Positions 27,618 through 36,740 of a stretch of DNA of 64,000 nt are shown here, piece after piece. The stretch is from Fodinicurvata fenggangensis DSM 21160 (GTDB taxonomy: Bacteria; Pseudomonadota; Alphaproteobacteria; Kiloniellales; DSM-21159). The notes below the pieces were generated by a model. That model saw nothing but the letters and a program-made list of their open reading frames with translations, made no database searches and was not told the origin of the DNA. The stretch lies in assembly GCF_000686045.1 (NCBI RefSeq), contig NZ_JMLV01000005.1, forward strand, positions 1 to 64,000. The letters are read 5' to 3'. Position numbers and translations under genes: made by a program. Position 1 is the stretch's first letter; every line of letters starts with the position of its first letter.

Positions 27618-28424
27618 CTACACCTTCTTCTCGATCATGACCCGGTGCGGGTAGGGGATGGAGATGCCCGACTGGTCGAAGGCCTGCTTGACGTTCTTCA
27701 ACAACGCCCAGCGGGCTTCCCAGAGGTCCTCCGCGTTGGTCCAGCCGCGGAAGGTCAGCTGGATGCCGGATTCCCCCAGAGTGGCAACACGCACCATGGG
27801 CTCGGGCTCCTTCAGGAAACGGCTGTCCTGGTGCGTCAGTTCCAGGATGATCTCCATGGCCCGGTCCACGTCGGCTTCATAGTCGATTTCGAAGGTGATG
27901 TCGCACCGCCGTGTGGGATAGGCCGAGTAGTTGGTGATGGCCGAGTTCCAGACCTGGCCGTTGGGCACCACGATCTTCACGTTGTCGACGGTGGTCAGCT
28001 CGGTCATGAAGAGGTTCAGATCCGTGGCCGTGCCCAGGTGGCCGGACAAGTCGACGAAGTCCCCGATCCTGAAGGGGCGGATGAGGATCAGCATCACACC
28101 GGCGGCCAGGTTTGCCAGGCTGCCCTGAAGCGCAAAGCCGATGGCCAGTGTGGCGGCACCGAGAACGGCAACAAGACTGGTGGCCTGGAAGCCAAAGATC
28201 TGCAGGACCGCGATCACCACGACCACGAGAATCAGGTAATAGACAATGGCGGCCAGGAAACCGGCCAGCATGGGCTCGATCCGCTTGTTGCGCTTCGGGC
28301 TGTTCTTCACGAAGCGCGCGGCGAACCCGGCGATCAAAAATCCGATGACCAGGAAGACCAGGGCCTTCAGGGCATTCAGGGCAAGAACGGCCCAGGGGCC
28401 GTATTCGGCGGCAAGTGCATCCAT
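27618..28424 (-). CDS. Small-conductance mechanosensitive channel (MscS family)
   Basis: A 268-residue MscS-type channel. Three N-terminal transmembrane helices (about 15-110) end in the pore-lining, glycine/alanine-rich TM3 (VLGAATLAIGFALQGSLANLAAG). The beta domain follows (RPFRIGDFVDL), then the alpha/beta cytoplasmic domain to the C-terminus (GISIPYPHRVM). It releases solutes under hypo-osmotic shock. A clear GGAGAAG site precedes the start. Length is close to E. coli MscS. Confidence 0.95.
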   Translation of the reverse strand: MDALAAEYGPWAVLALNALKALVFLVIGFLIAGFAARFVKNSPKRNKRIEPMLAGFLAAIVYYLILVVVVIAVLQIFGFQATSLVAVLGAATLAIGFALQGSLANLAAGVMLILIRPFRIGDFVDLSGHLGTATDLNLFMTELTTVDNVKIVVPNGQVWNSAITNYSAYPTRRCDITFEIDYEADVDRAMEIILELTHQDSRFLKEPEPMVRVATLGESGIQLTFRGWTNAEDLWEARWALLKNVKQAFDQSGISIPYPHRVMIEKKV

Positions 28425-28734
28425 GGAACTTCTCCTTCCCGGTCTGCTGGCCAGGGGTGGCGCGGGCAGTGGACACTTGGACGGTGCACGACTGTCCCGA
28501 CGGCAGGCATGCTCTGAACAAGAGTATTCCGATCTTCTTTTCCATCAAGGGGTTAAAAAGGAGAAGGTGGTCTTATTTCAGCAAAGGTCCGGAATGAAAG
28601 TTCAACTGGCTATCAGCTTCCTGTCATAACGGGAAAGGATTGCGGGCAGTTCGGGGTGTTCCATGACCCATCCGCGTTCAAGAACGGATAACCTGGTTCA
28701 GGACACGATCAACACCGCAAAGATACTGGTTCCC
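28425..28734. other. Intergenic region between the MscS channel and the diguanylate cyclase
   Basis: These 310 bases hold the mscS promoter region on the minus strand and the 3' flank of the diguanylate cyclase gene. I see no convincing gene, hairpin with T tract, or repeat here. Confidence 0.5.
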
Positions 28735-30204
28735 TCAGGCGCAGACGAGGCGGTTGCGGCCGGCGTCCTTGGCGGCGTAAAGAGCCTGGTCGGCGCGGTG
28801 GATGAGGGCGTCGGCGCTCTCACCCGGCTGAAAGACCGCGAGACCGGCGGAGCAGGTCCGATTCTGGGGCACACTCTGCCGCAGACGTTCGACCACCTGG
28901 CTGGCCCCCTCCATGTCGGCATCGGGAAGGACGACGACGAATTCCTCCCCGCCGAACCGGGAGAGCACGTCGTTCGGGCGCATTCTCTCCCGCCAAGCGG
29001 TGACCAGGTCCTGCAGCAGGGCGTCGCCGGCTGAGTGGCTGTAGGTGTCGTTGAATTCCTTGAAGTGGTCGAGGTCGAGGAAGGCCAGGCCCAATGGGGC
29101 TCCGGTACGTTCGGCGCGGGCCATCTCACGAGCCAGGTCATTGCTCAACTGGCGGCGGTTGGCCGCGCCGGTCAGCGGGTCGAGCCGTGAGAGCCTCTCC
29201 AGTGCTTCCGACTGGCGGTGGGTTTCCTTCAGCAGCCCATCCATGCGGTGCATCACAAGCAGGAGCAGCACGATCGTGGCGATGGCGCCGACCCGCACGA
29301 TTTCCGTGTCCCGCTCTGCCGTCAGCAGGATTATAGCCGGAACCAGAACGGAGGCCACCCCGAGGACAAACAGACGGCGCCGCGACAGCTCGGCATTGGA
29401 GGCATGGACGAATGGCTCCAGCGCGGCAGAGGGATGCCACGCCGCCGCGGCGAAAAGGGCGTAGGCCACCAGCCAAAGCCCGTCCGTGAAGCCGCCGGGC
29501 GTGTACCAACCGACCAGATTGCCGTGGGCGTACAGTAGGTCCGCCGTCAGATAGGCCAGCATGCCGAGCAGCAGGAAAAGGTGGGCAAGGATGCGGGTCT
29601 GTTGCAGGAACACCAGGCGCAGGACCAGCGGGAGCAGGACCAGGTCGGCGACCGGATAGGCTGCCGAGACGAGCAACTGGCTCAGACTGAGGTTCGGGTC
29701 GTTAATGTAGGGCGCGATCAGCAGCGCCCAGGCGATGACGGCCGCCGACGTGCCGACGATGAGGGCGTCGCTCAGGGCGCCGTCGTCGCGGTCGCTCTGG
29801 CAGCGCAGGACCCAGAGCGCGGCCATGAACAGGGGGTAGACGGCCAGGTAGAACATATCGGCGGATGACGGAAACGGCTCCAGTCCGCGCAGGTCGAGCC
29901 AGTACCATATGCCGTGGCCGATGGCGGCCAGGGCCAGCGCTGCGGCGACCAGCATCCAGGCGGCCGGTCGGAAAAGCCGTTGCCGGTGGTACGCCGCAGC
30001 CGCGATGCCCGCGGCGGCAATGACGGTGGCAACCGGGTAGATGATACCGGCCAGCTGCCCATAGGGGAGGGCGACGTACAGGAGAGCCAGCGCCAGACAC
30101 AGGCCAGGCCACCATTGCCAGCTTCTCAGCGGGCATGTTGCCGCGGCATCGCAGAGGTTCTCGCCTGCACAGTTTGGTGAACGTACCGCCTCTTCCCGCT
30201 TCAC
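28735..30204 (-). CDS. Membrane-bound diguanylate cyclase (GGEEF)
   Basis: About 489 residues. The N-terminal two-thirds has roughly nine hydrophobic helices (about 25-310), an uncharacterised membrane sensor. The C-terminal GGDEF domain (about 330-485) has RLDPLTGAANRR, the active-site SRFGGEEFVVVLP, and an RPND inhibitory I-site five residues before GGEEF. It should therefore make c-di-GMP and be product-inhibited. The GTG at 30204 is preferred because GAAGAGGA lies just upstream; an ATG at 30231 is the alternative and has no ribosome site. Confidence 0.88.
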   Translation of the reverse strand: MKREEAVRSPNCAGENLCDAAATCPLRSWQWWPGLCLALALLYVALPYGQLAGIIYPVATVIAAAGIAAAAYHRQRLFRPAAWMLVAAALALAAIGHGIWYWLDLRGLEPFPSSADMFYLAVYPLFMAALWVLRCQSDRDDGALSDALIVGTSAAVIAWALLIAPYINDPNLSLSQLLVSAAYPVADLVLLPLVLRLVFLQQTRILAHLFLLLGMLAYLTADLLYAHGNLVGWYTPGGFTDGLWLVAYALFAAAAWHPSAALEPFVHASNAELSRRRLFVLGVASVLVPAIILLTAERDTEIVRVGAIATIVLLLLVMHRMDGLLKETHRQSEALERLSRLDPLTGAANRRQLSNDLAREMARAERTGAPLGLAFLDLDHFKEFNDTYSHSAGDALLQDLVTAWRERMRPNDVLSRFGGEEFVVVLPDADMEGASQVVERLRQSVPQNRTCSAGLAVFQPGESADALIHRADQALYAAKDAGRNRLVCA

Positions 30205-30593
30205 ATTCGTCCTCTTCCATAGGGGCAGCATCGCCGGGGTGGTTGTCCTGGGCAAAGCTCGTCCGGGAAAGAGGAGTTCGAGCCGACATTCCCCAAGTGA
30301 CCTGCCATTTTTGCGCAAGATCGGGTGATCTCGAGCGCTGATCAAGTGTTTTGTGGCGGGTCCGGTGCTCAGCGGTCACGTGAGCATCCGGATGCGGGCA
30401 ACTCGATGCAGCCAAACAGGTTTCACTGGGGGGCGGCTTCAGGTAGCGGGTTGCTGTCCAGGAAAAGTCCCTGCCGTCCATCAACATGAAATGCATGCCG
30501 ATGTTCTCGTTCGCTGCGTGCGCCAGCTATGAGCGAAAGAGTCCCATTGGAAGGCTGATTGTTCAGCTCCAATGATCCTGGGGCGGAAGAGTC
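30205..30593. other. Intergenic region upstream of the diguanylate cyclase
   Basis: These 389 bases separate the end of the ABC permease operon from the diguanylate cyclase start on the same strand. They contain a terminator-like hairpin (annotated at 30545-30574) and presumably the cyclase promoter. No supported gene is seen. Confidence 0.5.
30545..30574 (-). terminator. Hairpin at the end of the UgpB-like ABC operon
   Basis: CATTGGA and GCTGA pair with TCAGC and TCCAATG around an ACAA loop, a 12-bp stem with a small bulge, 20 bases after the last permease stop on the minus strand. The following sequence has only a weak T run (CTCTTTC), so confidence as an intrinsic terminator is moderate. 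Confidence 0.5.
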
Positions 30594-31460
30594 TTAACGA
30601 ATGCCGGCGCGCAGGAAGGCCTGCATGAACTGGCGCTGGAACAGCAGGAAGGCGATCAGCAGCGGGGCAATGGACATCAGCGTGGCCGCCGAGATCACCA
30701 CGATGCTGACCCCGCTTTCCGGCGCAGCAAAGAGCGACAGGCCGACGGTCAGGGGGCGGGTGTCCGAGGAGTTGGTCACCACCAGTGGCCAGAGGAAATT
30801 GTTCCAGTGGGTGGCGATGGAGACCATGGCATAGGCCAGGTAGGTTGGCTTTGCCACCGGCATGTAGACACGCCAGAGGATGCCCATCCAGCCGCAGCCC
30901 TCTATGCGCGCGGCCTCTTCCAGTTCCTTGGGCACCTGCTTGAAGGCCTGGCGCAGCAGGAAGATGCCGAAGGCGCTGGCCATATAAGGGACGCCGATAC
31001 CCAGGATGCTGTCAAACAGCCCCAGGTTCGAGACGATCACGTAGTTCTCGACGATCAGGACTTCCGGCAGGATGAAGAGCTGCATCAGCACCAGGATGAA
31101 AAGCACCTCGCGTCCGCGGAACTCGAAGCGGGCAAAGGCATAGCCGGCAAGCGTGCAGAAGAAGAATTGGCCCAGCAGGATCAGGGTCACAAGGGCCATG
31201 GTGTTGAAGAAGTAGCGCAGCCAGGGCGCGTCGAACCAGGCCTCGATGTAGTTCACCAGGGTGAGCGGTGCGGTCAGGTCGAAACTGAGGGCGTCGCTTG
31301 CGGTGTGGAACGAGGCCCAGGCCGCAAAGACCAGGGGCGAGATCCAGACGATGGCCAGCAGCCAGGCGGCGATTGTCTCCAGGCCGCCGTCTTCCTCGAA
31401 GAATCCGGACAGACTACGCCGAAGGGCATTTTGGGTGGCGCTTGCGGTCCCCACGCTCAT
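30594..31460 (-). CDS. Carbohydrate-type ABC transporter permease (UgpE/MalG-like)
   Basis: A 288-residue inner-membrane permease with six predicted helices and the EAA motif (LEEAARIEGCGWMGILWRVYMP) that contacts the ATPase. The C-terminus FLLFQRQFMQAFLRAGIR is like UgpE/MalG proteins. It overlaps the upstream permease by four bases (ATGA). Order on the minus strand is ATPase, binding protein, permease, permease, with no downstream gene. Confidence 0.92.
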   Translation of the reverse strand: MSVGTASATQNALRRSLSGFFEEDGGLETIAAWLLAIVWISPLVFAAWASFHTASDALSFDLTAPLTLVNYIEAWFDAPWLRYFFNTMALVTLILLGQFFFCTLAGYAFARFEFRGREVLFILVLMQLFILPEVLIVENYVIVSNLGLFDSILGIGVPYMASAFGIFLLRQAFKQVPKELEEAARIEGCGWMGILWRVYMPVAKPTYLAYAMVSIATHWNNFLWPLVVTNSSDTRPLTVGLSLFAAPESGVSIVVISAATLMSIAPLLIAFLLFQRQFMQAFLRAGIR

Positions 31461-32350
31461 CTGTAGTGGATCCTTCCTTCAAGACCGCGGAACTGGAGGA
31501 TGGCGACCAGACCGAGCACGGCCAGGACCAGGACGGTCAGTGCCGCCGCCATGGGGCGATCGAAGTACGAGAAGGCGGTTTCCCAGATCCAGTAGAGCAG
31601 CAGTTTCGAAGCGTTGTTGGGGCCGCCCTTGGTCAGGATGAAGAGGTGGTCGATCAACTTCACCGAGTTGATCATGGCATTGATCATGACGAACAATGTC
31701 GTCGGCATCAGCAGGGGCAGCAGGATGCGGCGCAGGTAGGTCCAGCGGCTGGCGCCCTCGATGATGGCGGCCTCGCGCAGGTCCGGCGGGATGGTCTGCA
31801 GCGCGGCCAGGTAGAAGATCATGTAGAAGCCGGCTTCCTTCCAGATGGTCACCACGATGACGGCCCAGAGCGCCGTTTCCGGCTGGCCCAGCCAGTTGAC
31901 AGGTTCGGCACCGAAGAGGGCCGTGATGCTGTCGATCAGGCCGATGTCCGGCGTGTAGAAGAACAGCCAGAGATTGGCCGCCGCGATCATGGGCAGCATC
32001 GTGGGCGTGAAGTAGGCGATGCGCAGGAAGGTGCGTCCCTGCATCTTCGAGTTGGCCCAAAGCGCCATGCCCAGCGCGATGACGATGGAAACCGGAATGG
32101 TGACGCCGGCATAGATCAGGTTGTTGGTGGCCACCTGCCAGAAGACCGGGTCCTGAAAGAGGTATTCGTAGTTCTCCAGGCCGATGAATTCCGAGGGATT
32201 GCGGCTGGTCTCGCGCGAGAAGAAGCTGCGCCAGAGTGCGCTGACCGTCGGCAGGAAGGCGAAGGTGGTCAGCATGATCAGCGCTGGCGCCAGCAGCATC
32301 CAGCCGTACAGCGCCATGCGGCGGCGTTCGTGACTGTCGCTCGTGGCCAT
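31457..32350 (-). CDS. Carbohydrate-type ABC transporter permease (UgpA/MalF-like)
   Basis: A 297-residue inner-membrane permease with six helices and an EAA loop (LREAAIIEGASRWTYLRRILLP). It is coupled to the second permease by an ATGA overlap and lies after the attenuator hairpin that follows the binding-protein gene. N-terminus ERRRMALYGWMLLAPALIM is typical of UgpA-like subunits. Substrate: see the binding protein. Confidence 0.92.
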   Translation of the reverse strand: MATSDSHERRRMALYGWMLLAPALIMLTTFAFLPTVSALWRSFFSRETSRNPSEFIGLENYEYLFQDPVFWQVATNNLIYAGVTIPVSIVIALGMALWANSKMQGRTFLRIAYFTPTMLPMIAAANLWLFFYTPDIGLIDSITALFGAEPVNWLGQPETALWAVIVVTIWKEAGFYMIFYLAALQTIPPDLREAAIIEGASRWTYLRRILLPLLMPTTLFVMINAMINSVKLIDHLFILTKGGPNNASKLLLYWIWETAFSYFDRPMAAALTVLVLAVLGLVAILQFRGLEGRIHYR

Positions 32351-32373
32351 GCAGCCCCCCGTCTCGGAATAGG

Positions 32374-32408
32374 AAAAACCGGCGGCTCCCTTTACGGGAA
32401 GCCGCCGG
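32374..32408 (-). terminator. Intra-operon terminator/attenuator after the UgpB-like gene
   Basis: On the minus strand, CCGGCGGCTTCCC (32408-32396) pairs with GGGAGCCGCCGG (32390-32379), followed by TTTTT. It starts 16 bases after the binding-protein stop and precedes the permeases. It should reduce read-through and keep binding-protein mRNA in excess. Confidence 0.88.
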
Positions 32409-32423
32409 AGTCAGGCAAGGGCC

Positions 32424-33692
32424 TTAGCGATAGGCGCGCAGAAGGCGTTCCGCCTTGGATTGCGCCTGGGACAGCGCCTCCTCGGGCTCGGCGCTGCCGG
32501 TCAGGACCGACTGCACGGCATTGTTCAGTGCCTCGCGGACTCGGCCGGTCTCGTAGGTGGACAGTTCGGCCACGGCCACTTCGAGCTGGTCACGGGCGAC
32601 CAGGGCCTGCGGGAAATCGTCGACGTAGTCCTGCAGGGCCTCGGTCTCGTAGGCGGCCGGCGAGATGCCGACATAGCCGGTTTCGATGGACCATTCGGCG
32701 GCACGCTCAGGGGCCGTCATGTACTTGATCAGCTCCATGGACGCGCGTTGCTCTTCCTCGGTCGAGTTCTTGAAGACGTAGAAGTTGCCACCGCCGGTGG
32801 GCGAGCCCTGGCGTTCGTTGGCCGGCAGCATGGCCACGCCGAAGTCGAATTCGGCTTCGTTGCGCACGGCGGTCAGATTGCCTGTGGTGTGCCACATCAT
32901 GCCGGTCTGGCCTTCCAGGAAGGCCTGGCGCAGTGTACCCCATTCGACGGTGCCGTCGGGCATCACGTCGTGCTCGGCCGAGAGGTCGCGCCAGTAGGCC
33001 AGAGCCTCGATGGCTTCCGGCGAGTCAAAGTAGACCTCGGTGCCGTTCTCGTTCATCAGCTCGATGCCGTTCTGGATGGCGAAGGCCTGGAACATCCAGT
33101 AGGGGTAGCCCGTGGAGGGCACCATGACACCCCAGCGGTCCTCACCGCGCAGGGCCTTGCCGGCCTCGACCATCTCGTCCCAGGTCTCGGGCGGATCTTC
33201 GGGATCCAGGCCAGCTTCCTCGAACATGTCCTTGTTGTAGTAGAGCACGATGGTCGAGCGCTGGAAGGGTACGCCCCAGACCTTGTCGTCCACGGTGCCG
33301 TTGGACATCAGGGCCGGATAGAAGCTGTCCAGCCATTCCTTCTCCTCTTCGGTCTCGACCAGGTCGTCGAAGGGGACGATCAGGTCCTGCTCCAGCAACT
33401 CGTAGACGTCGATGGAGAACATGACCGACAGCTGGGCCGGTTCACCGGATTCCAGTGCCGAGATGGCGCGCACCCGTGTGTCGTCGTAGTTGCCGGCATA
33501 GATGGCGTTGACGGAGATGTCGGGGTTTTCTTCCTCGAAGCCCGCGATCATGCCGTCCACCACCTCGGTCAGCGGTCCACCGACGGCAATGGGGTAATAC
33601 ATGGTCAGTTCGATGTCCTCAGCCGCGGCCGGCGCGGCCAGTCCGGCGGCCAGGACGCTGGCGCCCAGAAGGCCTGTAAGCTGCCTGTTCAT
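32424..33692 (-). CDS. ABC substrate-binding protein, UgpB-like (family 1)
   Basis: A 422-residue periplasmic binding protein with a signal peptide of about 24 residues (AAPAAAE). Several stretches resemble the glycerol-3-phosphate-binding protein UgpB: AIYAGNYDDTRVRAI, VWGVPFQRSTIVLYYNKDMF and EEAGLDPEDPPETWDEM. The mature protein is acidic, as often in salt-adapted bacteria. The start at 33692 (MNRQLTGLLGAS) gives a proper signal peptide; the frame is open further upstream. Glycerol-3-phosphate, glycerophosphodiesters or an oligosaccharide are possible substrates. Confidence 0.87.
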   Translation of the reverse strand: MNRQLTGLLGASVLAAGLAAPAAAEDIELTMYYPIAVGGPLTEVVDGMIAGFEEENPDISVNAIYAGNYDDTRVRAISALESGEPAQLSVMFSIDVYELLEQDLIVPFDDLVETEEEKEWLDSFYPALMSNGTVDDKVWGVPFQRSTIVLYYNKDMFEEAGLDPEDPPETWDEMVEAGKALRGEDRWGVMVPSTGYPYWMFQAFAIQNGIELMNENGTEVYFDSPEAIEALAYWRDLSAEHDVMPDGTVEWGTLRQAFLEGQTGMMWHTTGNLTAVRNEAEFDFGVAMLPANERQGSPTGGGNFYVFKNSTEEEQRASMELIKYMTAPERAAEWSIETGYVGISPAAYETEALQDYVDDFPQALVARDQLEVAVAELSTYETGRVREALNNAVQSVLTGSAEPEEALSQAQSKAERLLRAYR

Positions 33693-33735
33693 GATCTCGT
33701 TCCTTCCCTCACTCTTGCAGACTGTGTGATAGGCC

Positions 33736-34851
33736 TCACTGCGAGGCCAGTTGACCGACGGGATTGCTTTCGTCCCGACGGTCATGAGAGCCAGCGGCGC
33801 CCGGGCCGCGGCTGTCCAGGCGTTGTCCGGTGGTTTCGTCGAACAGATGTACGTTGTCCGTGTCCCAGGTCAGGCCGACGTTCTGCTTTTCATCGAAACC
33901 GGCACGCCCGGGGATACGGGCCACCATGCTGCGGCCTGCGCAGTTGAGATAGACCAGGGTCTCGGCCCCCAGGAACTCGCTGTTCTCGACCTGGGCGCTC
34001 AGGCCTTCGGGGCTGTCCGCGCCGATGTCCAGGTTCTCGGGGCGTACCCCAACCACGCAACTGTCCGGCAGGTTCGCATCTGCCGGCTTCAGCGCCTCGG
34101 GCAGGATCGTTACGGGGAAGAAGGTCATGGGCGGGCTGCCCAGGAAACCGGCGGCAAACAGCGTTGCCGGCTGCTCGTAGAGTTCTTCCGGTGTGCCGAT
34201 CTGTTCCACACGTCCCTCGTTCAGCAGGACGATCCGGTCGGCCATGCCCATGGCCTCGGTCTGGTCGTGGGTGACGTAGATGACGGTCATGCCCAGGTCC
34301 TGCTGCAGTGCGCGGATGTCCTGGCGCACGGAATGGCGCAGCTTGGCATCCAGGTTGGACAGCGGTTCGTCCATCAGGCAGAGCGGATGGTCGGCAACCA
34401 CGGTGCGGGCGAGGGCCACGCGCTGACGCTGCCCGCCTGAGAGCTGCGCCGGTTTGCGGTCCTCGAAGCCTTCCAGTCCGGTCATGCGCAGGGCGCGGGC
34501 AAGACGCTCGGCACGCTGGGCCGCCGGCATGCGGCGAACTTTCAGGCCGAACTGGATGTTCTCGGCAACGGAAAGATGCGGAAAGAGGGCATAGGACTGG
34601 AACACCATGGACAGGCCGCGCTTGGCCGGCGGCATGGAGGTGACGTCGCGCCCGTCGATCCACAGGCGTCCCTCACTGGGCATCTCCAGTCCCGCGATCA
34701 AGCGCAGCGTGGTTGATTTGCCGCAGCCCGAGGGGCCCAGCAGGACAATGAACTCGCCGCGTTGTATGTTGAGATCGAGTTGCCTGAGGCCAACGTGGTC
34801 ACCCCAGCGTTTGGCCAGTCCCTCCAGGCGGAGGAAGGCGTCCGTGTTCAT
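33736..34851 (-). CDS. ABC transporter ATP-binding protein (UgpC/MsmK-like)
   Basis: A 371-residue ATPase with Walker A GPSGCGKST, signature LSGGQRQRVALARTV, Walker B LCLMDEPLSNLD, the switch His in YVTHDQTEAM, and a C-terminal TOBE/OB regulatory domain (about 240-365). The start at 34851 (MNTDAFLRLEGLAKRWG) fits the family; the open upstream frame crosses the hairpin at 35033-35068. First gene of the importer operon. Confidence 0.92.
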   Translation of the reverse strand: MNTDAFLRLEGLAKRWGDHVGLRQLDLNIQRGEFIVLLGPSGCGKSTTLRLIAGLEMPSEGRLWIDGRDVTSMPPAKRGLSMVFQSYALFPHLSVAENIQFGLKVRRMPAAQRAERLARALRMTGLEGFEDRKPAQLSGGQRQRVALARTVVADHPLCLMDEPLSNLDAKLRHSVRQDIRALQQDLGMTVIYVTHDQTEAMGMADRIVLLNEGRVEQIGTPEELYEQPATLFAAGFLGSPPMTFFPVTILPEALKPADANLPDSCVVGVRPENLDIGADSPEGLSAQVENSEFLGAETLVYLNCAGRSMVARIPGRAGFDEKQNVGLTWDTDNVHLFDETTGQRLDSRGPGAAGSHDRRDESNPVGQLASQ

Positions 34852-35032
34852 TCGGATGCTGTCTCCCCGGGCCTTGTCATTATCTTGCCGCGGAGGCTGC
34901 CCACTCAGTCCTGAGGACCGAATCCCCCGAGCGCGCGGATTCTCCACGAGCCGCATCATATCGTCAAGATGCTGTCGCTTGCATGCGAACGAACGGGAGA
35001 GCGGGCTGGTCAGGGTCTGAAAGGACATGGAG

Positions 35033-35068
35033 GAAAGGCGCCGGAACGATGATGTAACGGCGCCTTTC
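35033..35068. terminator. Inverted repeat downstream of the acyl-CoA dehydrogenase gene
   Basis: GAAAGGCGCCG (35033-35043) and CGGCGCCTTTC (35058-35068) form an 11-bp perfect stem with a 14-base loop. It lies 77 bases after the acyl-CoA dehydrogenase stop (minus strand) and about 180 bases before the ABC ATPase start. The T content after the stem is low, so it could be a terminator or a regulator site of the importer. Confidence 0.45.
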
Positions 35069-35144
35069 TGGCAGTCCCGCATGACAGAGGCGTTTCAGTC
35101 CGATGACGCTTCCGTGAAGTTGCGGGCGAAGGCAGTCGCAGGCT

Positions 35145-36374
35145 CTACTCGGCGGCTTCCCGTGCCTGCTTTTCCGCCAGCCTGGCATGTCCCTCGCGGG
35201 TCTGAGGTAGCTTGCGCTCCAGGACCTGGCTGGCGATGACGGTGCGCAGGATCTGGGCCGTGCCGCCGCCGATGGTGAACATGCGGGCATCGCGACAGAT
35301 GCGCTCCAGTGGCAGGTTGCGTGAATAGCCGCGGGCCCCGAAGAACTGCAGGGAATCGTTGGTCACCTTGATGGCCGTTTCCGAGGCGAAGACCTTGGCC
35401 TGGGCGGCCAGCAACTGGTTCGGGAAAGGATCGGCGCTGGCCGCGGCGTGGTGGATCATCAAGCGCGCCGCCGTCAGTTGGGTTGACATGTCCGCCAGCA
35501 TCCATTGAAGCCCCTGGAATTCTGCCAGAGGGCGGCCGAACTGCTCGCGCTGGCCCAGCCAGTCTCGACCCAGCCCGTACGCGCCCTGCGCCAGGCCGAG
35601 GGCCACGGTGGCCGCGCCCACGCGCTGGGCATTGTAGGCGTTCATCAACTCGGCAAAACCACGCTTGAAGCCTGTGGGCGGCAGGACGACCATGGACTCC
35701 GGTACCTCCAGATCCTCGAAGATGACCTCGGTCTCGGGGATTCCACGCAGGCCCATCGTTGGCTCGCGCTGGCCGATGCGCAGGCCCTCGGCCTCGCCGC
35801 GCAGGGCCAGGAAGCCGCCAATGCCCTGTTCCTCGCCCTTTTCATCGAAAACCCGTGCAAAGATCATGTGCAGGCGCGAAACGCCGCCGCCGGTAATCCA
35901 GTGCTTCTTGCCATTGATGACATAGCGGTCACCGCGCTTGTCCGCGCGCGTCGTCATTTCGGTCGCGGCCGAGCCGGCCTCTGGCTCGGTGATGCAGATG
36001 GCCGGCTTGTCTCCCTCAAGCACCAGGCCGGCGGCCAGCTTCTTCTGCTCTTCGTTGCCATAGAGCATGACGGCGGAAATGGCACCCATGTTGGCCTCGA
36101 CCGCGATGCGGCCGGTCACACCGCAAACCTGGGCCATCTGCTCGATGACCAGGCTTGCCTCCAGGAAGCTTGCTCCCTGGCCTCCGTAGGCACGGGGTAT
36201 GGTCATGCCCATGAAGCCGGCTTCGCTGAGGGCCTGGACATTCTCCCATGGGTAGGCTTCGCTGCGATCCACCTCGGCGGCCCGGGTGGCAATGACATCA
36301 CGGGCCAACTCGCGCGCCCTCTGGGAAAGCGCCTGCTGTTCAGGTGTCAGCGCGAACTGCTGTGATTCCGGCAT
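35145..36374 (-). CDS. Acyl-CoA dehydrogenase-family protein, possible 3-sulfinopropanoyl-CoA desulfinase
   Basis: A 409-residue FAD protein of the acyl-CoA dehydrogenase family: N-terminal helical domain (1-125), middle beta domain (CITEPEAGSAATEM; about 125-230), C-terminal helical domain. The catalytic Glu is missing at both known positions: the usual YEGT motif reads TIGGGTAQI (Gly370), and the isovaleryl-CoA dehydrogenase position reads NAQR (Gln250). From memory, the Arg/Gln pair at 89 and 250 matches the Arg84/Gln246 pair of the desulfinase AcdDPN7 of Advenella. Simple dehydrogenation is therefore doubtful. It is divergent from the TRAP operon and upstream of, but not coupled to, the ABC importer. 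Confidence 0.85.
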   Translation of the reverse strand: MPESQQFALTPEQQALSQRARELARDVIATRAAEVDRSEAYPWENVQALSEAGFMGMTIPRAYGGQGASFLEASLVIEQMAQVCGVTGRIAVEANMGAISAVMLYGNEEQKKLAAGLVLEGDKPAICITEPEAGSAATEMTTRADKRGDRYVINGKKHWITGGGVSRLHMIFARVFDEKGEEQGIGGFLALRGEAEGLRIGQREPTMGLRGIPETEVIFEDLEVPESMVVLPPTGFKRGFAELMNAYNAQRVGAATVALGLAQGAYGLGRDWLGQREQFGRPLAEFQGLQWMLADMSTQLTAARLMIHHAAASADPFPNQLLAAQAKVFASETAIKVTNDSLQFFGARGYSRNLPLERICRDARMFTIGGGTAQILRTVIASQVLERKLPQTREGHARLAEKQAREAAE

Positions 36375-36740
36375 GCTGTCCTCCAGTATTCTTGCAAGAC
36401 CCGGAGTGTGCGCAGCGCTTGCCGGTAAGACAAGGCCCCTCAGGGGGCAGAGCTGGCTGTCCCTGGCCGGAGCGGGGTGGAAGTGAACCCTTCATTCTCA
36501 CAAATCGGGAAAGCGCAGCAGAATACCCCCGTGAATGCCATGTGTGCATCCCGGAGTTGTCGTTCATCTTCACTCTGTTGCAATCATGCGGCGTGTGTTA
36601 TGGTTGTGTCCTCTCTTGATTCCCAAACCAATTTCCTGGAAAATCAAGATACACACAGGTTGTTGCGCCCCCAAGAGCCAAGAATTGCCAGGGCCAACGC
36701 TTCACTATTCCAATCATGGATCCACTGGGAGGATACAGGC
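36375..36740. other. Divergent promoter region, acyl-CoA dehydrogenase / TRAP operon
   Basis: These 366 bases separate two divergent transcription units. The frame of the TRAP binding protein is open upstream from 36477, but that extension lacks a ribosome site and a signal peptide. The part around 36575-36655 is AT-richer and probably carries the TRAP promoter; I cannot fix the -35/-10 boxes. No gene or repeat is supported. Confidence 0.5.
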
